Positions 1 through 5,266 of a stretch of 20,483 bases of DNA are shown piece after piece. The DNA lies in assembly GCA_964489215.1 (NCBI GenBank), contig CAZAYB010000028.1:1-20483 (forward strand). The letters are read 5' to 3'. The notes under the pieces were generated by a model. It had not been told where the DNA came from. It ran no database searches and was given only the letters and a program-made list of their open reading frames with translations. Positions within the stretch are counted from its first letter, which is position 1, and each line of letters starts with the position of its first letter. The position numbers and the translations under genes are program-made. The DNA is from CAZAYB01 sp964489215 (GTDB lineage Bacteria > Planctomycetota > Phycisphaerae > Sedimentisphaerales > Anaerohalosphaeraceae).

Positions 1-257
1 GCTTTGTAGAGTGTTACGCAACAGAAAATACTAAAACATGCAGTAGCAGCAAGCCAAGCTAGTTTTTTGAATATCCCTGAAAGCAGCCAGATGCCAAGAG
101 CGATCTCGAATTCTACAGTGAAGATCATAAAGGCTCTGTTGGTCCAAATGTCTTTATTGGCTACCGGTTCAGTTAGCAACTGGTAGCCTTTCATTACTGC
201 GGCAATTAACAGCAACAAGCCGAGCAGTTTTAACAGGATGTTATTTGCTTTTTCCAT
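1..257 (-). CDS. MauE/DoxX-like integral membrane protein, 5' part only
   Basis: An open frame of 85 codons starts at an ATG whose A is position 257 and runs leftwards off the window. It begins MEKANNILLKLLGLLLLIAA, continues with MKGYQLLTEP, then has further hydrophobic stretches (IFTVEFEIALGIWLLSG and LAWLAATACFSIFCCVTLYKA). The pattern of helix, 'K-Y-L' turn, VEFE-(I/L)-GIWLLSG and CVTLYKA fits the MauE/DoxX-like family. In methylotrophs MauE helps mature methylamine dehydrogenase; related proteins elsewhere are thought to act in periplasmic redox or disulfide chemistry, which is a family statement rather than something shown here. At least two and probably three membrane segments are visible. 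There is no strong ribosome binding site. The upstream neighbour is a gene remnant, so nothing can be said about operon membership. The family call is fairly secure, the function is not. Confidence 0.7.
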   Translation of the reverse strand, partial: MEKANNILLKLLGLLLLIAAVMKGYQLLTEPVANKDIWTNRAFMIFTVEFEIALGIWLLSGIFKKLAWLAATACFSIFCCVTLYK

Positions 258-414
258 TTTAACAATCCAATCATATTTTAACGAGCAAAACTTTCGCCTC
301 TATATATATAGTGTCAAAATCAGGCTAAAAATCGCGTAACAAAAACGTAACAGATTTACCTTCTCTCATAACCCCTTTAATTTTCATTAGTTATAGTTTT
401 AAAATATTTTTTAT

Positions 415-516
415 TCATTCCGATAAAGCCATCCCTTTGGTAACTCTCAAAACTTCCTGGTAAGTTGTTATTCCCTCACGTACTTTTTCAATTCCGCTTT
501 GAAACAGGCTTGGCCT
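415..516 (-). pseudogene. C-terminal remnant of a GspE/PilB-type secretion/pilus ATPase
   Basis: On the minus strand, about 34 codons ending at the TGA at 415-417 read RPSLFQSG, IEKVREGIT, TYQEVLRVTKGMALSE. The 'G-(I/L)-EKV-x-G-ITT-x-EVLRVT' pattern is the typical extreme C-terminus of GspE/PilB/PulE ATPases of type II secretion and type IV pili. Upstream of residue RPSLF the same frame turns into low-complexity Pro/Lys/His sequence derived from the neighbouring inverted-repeat element, with no Walker A, Asp box or Walker B. The rest of the gene (normally about 500 residues) is absent: on the far side of the element lies mntP on the opposite strand. This looks like a fossil left by rearrangement or deletion linked to the adjacent element. 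Sequence resemblance is from memory of the family and the fragment is short. Confidence 0.6.
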
Positions 517-546
517 TGTGCCGTTTAGGTGTTTCGGGTGGTGGAT

Positions 547-572
547 AATTAAGGGTGTCGGGTACTTTTTTG
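547..572 (+). repeat. Left inverted repeat of the Y1-transposase element
   Basis: The sequence AATTAAGGGTGTCGGGTA plus CTTTTTTG pairs with 1262-1288 in reverse complement. It lies about 30 bp from the end of the GspE/PilB remnant and 37 bp before the transposase ATG. Confidence 0.75.
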
Positions 573-608
573 TTTGACATTTGTGTTTGGTTGTTTTAGG
601 GTGTGGTA

Positions 609-1277
609 ATGGCAAGGCCGAAAAGGATAACTCTGGGCGGATATGTTTATCATGTGTTCAACCGTGCTAACGGCAGGTTGAAGATGTTCCGTAAGGATTC
701 TGATTATCTGGCGTTTGAGCAGATACTTTCAGAAGGGCTTGATCGCTATTCGATGCGTATATGCGGCTATTGTCTTATGGACAATCACTGGCATTTGCTG
801 CTTTGGCCGATTAATGACGGTGATTTGTCCGATTTTATGCGTTGGATTACTCTGACTCATACTCAGCGTTTTCATGTTTCACATAATACTGTGGGGGTTG
901 GTCATTTGTATCAGGGCAGGTTTAAGAGCTTTCCGGTTCAGGATGACAGGCATTATTTGACGGCGCTCAGGTATATTGAAGCTAATCCTTTGCGGGCGGG
1001 GATTGTCAGGGATGCTCGTGATTGGTCCTGGTCGTCTTTGGCGGTGAGGGAGGGGTATGAGTGTCCTTTTAAGTTGAGCAGCGGGCCGGTACGGCTGCGG
1101 CGTAACTGGAGTTCAGTGGTAAACAGTAAGAAAAGCGGTGAAGATATTGAGAGGCTTAAGGTGAGTATTAACCGAGGTTCGCCTTTTGGTGAGGGAGATT
1201 GGCAGTTGTCGACAGCGTCTAAGATGGGTCTTGAATCGACGATGCGGTCAAGGGGGAGACCCAAAAAAGGGACCTGA
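609..1277 (+). CDS. REP-associated tyrosine (Y1, HUH) transposase, RAYT/TnpREP type
   Basis: The 222-residue protein starts MARPKRITLGGYVYHVFNRA, the standard opening of the Y1 transposase family. A GTG two codons upstream (603) is also possible, but the ATG at 609 matches the family start. The HUH metal-binding motif is H60-W-H62 in MDNHWHLLLWP. The likely catalytic tyrosine is Y122 in LRYIEANPLRAG, preceded by GHLYQGRFKSFPV. These enzymes cut and rejoin single-stranded DNA at hairpin-bearing repeats through a 5'-phosphotyrosine link. The C-terminus, RGRPKKGT then stop, is partly encoded by the right inverted repeat, a layout that ties gene and repeat together as one unit. All key residues are present, so the enzyme could be active. 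No clear ribosome binding site precedes it. Confidence 0.9.
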   Translation: MARPKRITLGGYVYHVFNRANGRLKMFRKDSDYLAFEQILSEGLDRYSMRICGYCLMDNHWHLLLWPINDGDLSDFMRWITLTHTQRFHVSHNTVGVGHLYQGRFKSFPVQDDRHYLTALRYIEANPLRAGIVRDARDWSWSSLAVREGYECPFKLSSGPVRLRRNWSSVVNSKKSGEDIERLKVSINRGSPFGEGDWQLSTASKMGLESTMRSRGRPKKGT

Positions 1278-1288
1278 CACCTTTAATT
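1262..1288 (-). repeat. Right inverted repeat of the Y1-transposase element
   Basis: The reverse complement of the left repeat (547-572). It contains the transposase stop codon (1275-1277) and ends two bases before the mntP start codon at 1291. Confidence 0.75.
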
Positions 1289-1290
1289 CT

Positions 1291-1842
1291 ATGGAGATTT
1301 TTACGGTAATAGCTATAGCGCTGGCGCTTGCGATGGATGCTTTTTCGGTTTCGATTGCCAGTGCGGCGTCTTATAAGAGACTGCATATTGTACACGGTTT
1401 GCGGATGGCTCTTGTTTTCGGGGTTTTTCAGGGGGTTATGCCGATTATAGGGTTCGTGATGGGGGAGGGTTTTGAATCATTTATCGAGCCTTTTAACCAC
1501 TGGCTTGCTTTTATACTGCTTTTGGTTATCGGGGTCAAAATGATAGCAGAATCTTTCGAGATGCGGGAGGATAAGGATATTATGTCAGTAAAGATACTGC
1601 TTTTACTGGGTGTGGCGACGAGTATTGATGCGCTTGGTGTGGGTTTTACATTGTCGCTTGTAACCGAACATATAATTGCAGCGGTTGTGATTATCGGGAT
1701 AATAACTTTTCTGCTTTGCGCGGCGGGCTATTATATCGGCAGGAAAATGGGGCACTTTTTCGAGAGCAAAATCGAGATTTTCGGCGGGGTGGTTTTGATA
1801 GCAATCGGATGCAGGATACTGTTTCAACACTTCAGTCAGTGA
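1291..1842 (+). CDS. mntP: Manganese efflux pump MntP
   Basis: The 183-residue membrane protein consists of two similar halves of three helices each, as in the MntP (DUF204) family that exports Mn2+ from the cytoplasm. The two signature acidic sites are AMDAFSVSIASA (D16) and SIDALGVGFTLSL (D113), the residues known to matter in the family. The ATG at 1291 is chosen because MEIFTVIAIALALAMDAF matches family N-termini, although the frame is open further upstream into the transposase gene. The leader is unusual: the inverted repeat of the upstream element ends 2 bp before the ATG. No Shine-Dalgarno sequence is visible, and there is no room for the manganese riboswitch that often precedes mntP in other bacteria. 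Expression presumably depends on read-through or a promoter within the element. Confidence 0.93.
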   Translation: MEIFTVIAIALALAMDAFSVSIASAASYKRLHIVHGLRMALVFGVFQGVMPIIGFVMGEGFESFIEPFNHWLAFILLLVIGVKMIAESFEMREDKDIMSVKILLLLGVATSIDALGVGFTLSLVTEHIIAAVVIIGIITFLLCAAGYYIGRKMGHFFESKIEIFGGVVLIAIGCRILFQHFSQ

Positions 1843-1903
1843 GTTTTATCAAAAATGCCGAGGGGCAGGCGGCAGTGGACAGGGGGGCGGTTGTATTTTG
1901 TTT

Positions 1904-2596
1904 TTAGTCGAGGTGGAAGACTGAACGGTCTTTGTCGGCGTCGAGGTGGGCTTTTTTCAGTATGCTGTATAGTTTTTTTGGGTTTCTGATTTTTTCGAAT
2001 TCGAACTGGGGGTCCGACTCGTCATTTGTAACCAGTTTTACCGAGCCTATGTTGAATATTCTGTCGAGCAGGTTTCTGTGGAGGCTAAGGTCTATTATTC
2101 TGAACATGTCGAGGTTGTCGATTTTCTGGCTGAAGACTCCTCTTGTCCATTCAATTCTGTCGCTGGTAATTTCATAGTAAATGTTTTTTAATCTGATAAT
2201 TTTATACATCAGGACCAGTATTGCAGATGCTCCGATGAAAGTTCCCGCCAGGGTTCTGAGGTCTGCGATTGCCCCGGCTTCAGTATTTGTTATCTGGTCT
2301 TTGAGGAGGTTTTCGAGGGGGTATGAGCATAGCCAGGCGGCCAGTGATATGAAGATTGAGCAGTAGATGATTTTTCCGAATATTCCGAATATGCTTGGTC
2401 TGGCTTTGAAGAGCATTTGCTCGAGATTTTCTTCGGGTTTATCAGGGTCGGGGGGGGAGTTGTTTTCTCTTTTTGGGCGGAGTCTTTCTACCAGCGGTTC
2501 GAGCAGTTCCTTGCAATAGCGGCATTTGATTGCGTCTGCCTGAATTGTTTCAGCGCAGAAGGGACATTTTTTAGTTTTTGTTAACGCAGCGGGCAT
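1904..2596 (-). CDS. Zinc-ribbon and bacterial PH-domain membrane protein
   Basis: The 230-residue protein has three parts. Residues 11-28 form a zinc ribbon, CPFCAETIQADAIKCRYC, with Cys11, 14, 25 and 28. A Pro/Glu-rich linker follows, then two membrane helices at about 70-92 and 117-135. Residues about 138-220 (IYYEITSDRIEWTRGVFSQK, DNLDMFRIIDLSLHRNLLDR and onward to the C-terminus) fit the bacterial PH domain of the YdbT/YdbS type (bPH_2), which lies on the membrane's cytoplasmic side. A ribosome binding site (AAAGG) lies 7 nt before the ATG. It converges with mntP and diverges from der. The molecular function of this class is not established; membrane-associated scaffolding or stress roles are guesses. 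The domain calls are solid. Confidence 0.8.
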   Translation of the reverse strand: MPAALTKTKKCPFCAETIQADAIKCRYCKELLEPLVERLRPKRENNSPPDPDKPEENLEQMLFKARPSIFGIFGKIIYCSIFISLAAWLCSYPLENLLKDQITNTEAGAIADLRTLAGTFIGASAILVLMYKIIRLKNIYYEITSDRIEWTRGVFSQKIDNLDMFRIIDLSLHRNLLDRIFNIGSVKLVTNDESDPQFEFEKIRNPKKLYSILKKAHLDADKDRSVFHLD

Positions 2597-2690
2597 AATT
2601 TGCCTTTCTTAAGGTACGCTTAACAGTTTCTGACAGAGATATATTCGGCAAAAGAGGGGTCCTGGGGTTAATTTTCATGTTTTGTGGAGC

Positions 2691-2716
2691 TTAGAGCATG
2701 TCAAGAAATGCTCTAA
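2691..2716. promoter_or_regulatory. 9-bp perfect stem-loop between divergent genes
   Basis: TTAGAGCAT (2691-2699) and ATGCTCTAA (2708-2716) pair perfectly across an 8-nt loop. It sits about 75 bp before der and 95 bp before the divergent zinc-ribbon gene. No T-run follows on the plus strand, so it does not look like an intrinsic terminator. It could be an operator or an mRNA leader structure. Confidence 0.4.
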
Positions 2717-2790
2717 TTGTGAGTTCTGGATAATGTAATTTATATTTTCCTTTGGTATAAGTTGGTAATTTCGGTTATGTTATAGCGATT

Positions 2791-4116
2791 ATGGCATTGC
2801 CGACCGTATCAATAATAGGACAGCCGAATGTTGGTAAGTCCAGTCTTCTTAACAGGATGGCTGGTCAGATGATATCCATTGTCGAACCGACAGCGGGTGT
2901 TACGCGCGATCGTGTATCAGCATTGATAGAGTCAGAAGACCGTTATTTTGAGCTTGTGGATACTGGCGGGTATGGGATAGTTGATTCTGATGAGCTGACC
3001 GAGCATGTTAACGCACAGATCAACCAGGCGATCGAGAAGGCTGATCTTGTATTGTTTATTGTTGACATTCGACAGGGTGTTACTCCTTTGGATAAGACAA
3101 TAGCAAAGCTGTTACGTCGTAATGAGCTTAATGTTATGCTGGTTGCGAACAAGGCTGACAGTCCGGAGAAGTTCAGTAATGCAGCGGATTTTACAAGTCT
3201 TGGTTTTGGTTATCCGTTATGTGTTTCAGCGACTAACAGCCTAAATACTTCACTTTTGAGGGACAAGGTGGTTAATGCTCTGGAGCATTTGCCTAAGGGC
3301 GGGTATAGAAAAGAGTCTATGCGTCTTGCGATAGTCGGCAAGCGTAATGCTGGTAAGAGCACTCTTATTAACGCAATTTCAGGTGAGGAGCGTGTGATCG
3401 TTTCTGAGGTGCCTGGTACGACTCGAGATGCAGTTGATGTGCGGTTTGAGAAGGATGGTCAGACATTTGTTGCGATAGATACCGCAGGTGTTCGTAAGAA
3501 GAGCAGGATGGCTAATGATATTGAATTTTACTCTTATACTCGTGCGACCCGGTCTGTTAAGCGAGCAGATGTAGTTCTTTTTGTTATTGATTGTTCACTG
3601 GAGATATCCCAGGTTGATAAGAAGCTTGCGAAGTTTATATCCGAGGAGTATAAGGCATGTATACTGGTTTTGAACAAGTGGGATCTTGTTAAGGACAGGG
3701 CGGATTTTGATGATTTTCGGGAGTATCTGGATGCGGTTTTGCCGGGCCTTCGTCATGCTCCTATAGCATTTACGACAGCAACCGAGGGGCGGAATGTTCA
3801 GAGTGTTCTGGACCTTTGTGCTGAGATATATAAGCAGGCATCAGCGAGGATAAGCACCCCTGAGCTTAACAGGGCGGTGGAGGAGATAACAAAAGAGAGG
3901 GTGGCAACGGCGAAGAAAGTCCACGGCAGGCCTAAGATATATTATGCGACGCAGGTTGCGAGTTTGCCGATAACGTTGTTGTTTTTTGTGAACGATCCTC
4001 GGTTTTTCGATACGAATTATCAGCGTTTTATGATAAATCGGCTTCGTGACCATTTGCCGGTTGAGGAGGTACCTATCAGGCTGCTGTTTCGGTCGAGGCG
4101 TAGTCAGGATAAGTAA
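2791..4116 (+). CDS. der: Ribosome-assembly GTPase Der (EngA)
   Basis: The 441-residue protein has the tandem GTPase layout unique to Der, required for maturation of the 50S ribosomal subunit. The first G domain has P-loop GQPNVGKSS (10-18), the threonine switch at GVTRD (36-40), DTGG (57-60) and NKAD (120-123). The second has GKRNAGKST (183-191), PGTTRDAVD, DTAG (230-233) and NKWD (295-298). A C-terminal KH-like domain (about 355-440) includes KVHGRPKIYYATQ and the closing FVNDPRFFDTNYQRF. Length and motifs are complete, so it should be functional. The ATG at 2791 gives MALPTVSIIGQPNVGKS, with the P-loop at the usual distance. No good Shine-Dalgarno sequence precedes it. It stands alone between a divergent and a convergent gene. 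Confidence 0.97.
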   Translation: MALPTVSIIGQPNVGKSSLLNRMAGQMISIVEPTAGVTRDRVSALIESEDRYFELVDTGGYGIVDSDELTEHVNAQINQAIEKADLVLFIVDIRQGVTPLDKTIAKLLRRNELNVMLVANKADSPEKFSNAADFTSLGFGYPLCVSATNSLNTSLLRDKVVNALEHLPKGGYRKESMRLAIVGKRNAGKSTLINAISGEERVIVSEVPGTTRDAVDVRFEKDGQTFVAIDTAGVRKKSRMANDIEFYSYTRATRSVKRADVVLFVIDCSLEISQVDKKLAKFISEEYKACILVLNKWDLVKDRADFDDFREYLDAVLPGLRHAPIAFTTATEGRNVQSVLDLCAEIYKQASARISTPELNRAVEEITKERVATAKKVHGRPKIYYATQVASLPITLLFFVNDPRFFDTNYQRFMINRLRDHLPVEEVPIRLLFRSRRSQDK

Positions 4117-4211
4117 ATTGAGTCTGGGGGTTTATGATAATCCGCGAAATCGGCGTTTTCAATATTGATATTGCTGTTTAATCTTTGATTTTGAGAGGTT
4201 TTTACAGGAGT

Positions 4212-5024
4212 TTATTCAAAGAGCAGTGACATTGCGCGCGATGAGTCGGCGTTTGCCTGGGTTGCGATTAAAAGTGCGCTTTGTGAGGAGAATGATCCCA
4301 TAATTGCTGACAGGGCCTGGTATGCGGCGGCCTGGGGTTCTACTGAAGGTTTTATCTGCTGGAGGTTTTCCCTCTGGCTGGCGAGTACCCGGTCGGCGGA
4401 TTCGAGTGTTGAGGCGGCTTCGTCGAGGTGGGTCTGGTGATTTTTTACGGTTGTCTGGGCGGTTTGGACGGCATCGATTGCGGATGAAGGGTCGTTTACG
4501 AGGTCGATGCTTTCTGTGATACCCAGTCCTGAGCTTGTCAGGTTTTCGGTGTTTATCGCAACTTCGAGTCCATCAGAGACTTCCACTTTTACAGAGCCTT
4601 CATAGAATAGTGTCGATCTGCCCTGAGGGTGGGTTCCTATAGCGATTTCGCTAATTTCGTTTGCGAGCTGTTCATATTCGGTCTGGAATGCGGATACCTC
4701 ATCAGCAGAGTATGATCCTGAAGAAGCCTTTTCGGCAAGGGACTCCATACGGTCAAGATTATCGCTTATTCGTGAGGTCTGGTCGGAAGTTGTCTGGATG
4801 AGAGATATTCCATCTGCGACGTTTGAGGCGTACTCCTGGTTTTCTGATAGCGAGGAGTCTATGTATTCTCTGGATAGAGCTGAGCCGGTGTATGTGTCAG
4901 CGTTTTCAATGAGGAATTTCGAGGCGGTATAGTTTATATTGCTGCTGAGGGAGTCGTATAGCTGCTGAGCAGAGGCTCCTGACATTATTGAACTAATACT
5001 TTGTGAATCAAAGGACGAAAGCAT
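4212..5024 (-). CDS. Short flagellin-like protein
   Basis: The start is the ATG at 5024, because AAGGGGGA lies 6 nt upstream of it; an in-frame ATG at 5054 has no such site. The 270-residue protein resembles the flagellin D1 coiled region: ASNVADGISLIQTTSDQTSR (67-85), ISDNLDRMESLAEKASSGSY and DEVSAFQTEYEQLANEISEIA (108-128). It ends in a D0-like helix, ATQANADSSRAMSLLFE. It is very rich in Ser, Ala, Gln and Glu. The N-terminal 60 residues do not look like the usual flagellin D0 opening, and there is no large variable D2/D3 region. It may be a minor filament protein, a hook-associated homologue or an exported coiled-coil protein. No other flagellar gene is in the window. Confidence 0.65.
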   Translation of the reverse strand: MLSSFDSQSISSIMSGASAQQLYDSLSSNINYTASKFLIENADTYTGSALSREYIDSSLSENQEYASNVADGISLIQTTSDQTSRISDNLDRMESLAEKASSGSYSADEVSAFQTEYEQLANEISEIAIGTHPQGRSTLFYEGSVKVEVSDGLEVAINTENLTSSGLGITESIDLVNDPSSAIDAVQTAQTTVKNHQTHLDEAASTLESADRVLASQRENLQQIKPSVEPQAAAYQALSAIMGSFSSQSALLIATQANADSSRAMSLLFE

Positions 5025-5030
5025 ATCTAG

Positions 5031-5038
5031 TCCCCCTT
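5031..5038 (-). promoter_or_regulatory. Strong Shine-Dalgarno sequence of the flagellin-like gene
   Basis: On the minus strand AAGGGGGA stands 6 nt before the ATG at 5024. It decides the start in favour of 5024 over the in-frame ATG at 5054, which is preceded only by A/T-rich sequence. Confidence 0.75.
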
Positions 5039-5102
5039 GATGACCGATTGCCATTATTTATTTTTAAACAGATTCAGTTTCCAAAATACTATATACATTT
5101 AT

Positions 5103-5131
5103 ATTATAGCAAAAAAGGGGGCTATTGTCAA
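5103..5131 (-). promoter_or_regulatory. Consensus sigma70-type promoter for the flagellin-like gene
   Basis: On the minus strand TTGACA (5131-5126) and TATAAT (5108-5103) are separated by exactly 17 bp. Both hexamers match the housekeeping consensus in full. The predicted transcript starts near 5096, giving a leader of roughly 70 nt. The sigma28 motif common for flagellin genes (TAAA with GCCGATAA) is not seen. Confidence 0.8.
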
Positions 5132-5266
5132 GTTTTTGTTAAGTTTTTCATAAGCGTTCTTAATATTTCAGCGTTTCCGATGCGTTTAGAGTCAAGGAAG
5201 TATATTTTATAGGACTGTTTTTTTTAAGAGGCTTTTAAGATATATTCGAGGGGGGTTAGAGATTTA

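Larger units (their letters stand above)
547..1288 (+). mobile_element. REP-associated Y1-transposase element bounded by inverted repeats
   Basis: A 742-bp unit is bounded by near-perfect inverted repeats. The left end (547-572) reads AATTAAGGGTGTCGGGTA followed by CTTTTTTG. The reverse complement of the right end (1288 back to about 1262) reads AATTAAAGGTGTCAGGTC followed by CCTTTTTTG, differing by about three substitutions and one base of length. Between them is a single gene, a Y1-type transposase, whose TGA stop lies inside the right repeat. Repeats of the GGTGTCAGGT type next to RAYT/TnpREP genes are known in many bacteria. Whether it is still mobile, or a domesticated REP-processing enzyme, cannot be told from one copy. 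No target-site duplication was found. Confidence 0.7.

Noticed and set aside
1186..1290. Longer N-terminus for mntP, reading through from the transposase region
   Set aside because: The extra 35 codons overlap the transposase gene and inverted repeat, and family proteins start at the residues encoded from 1291.
5025..5054. Start of the flagellin-like gene at 5054
   Set aside because: A strong Shine-Dalgarno (AAGGGGGA) lies between the two candidate ATGs and fits only the one at 5024.
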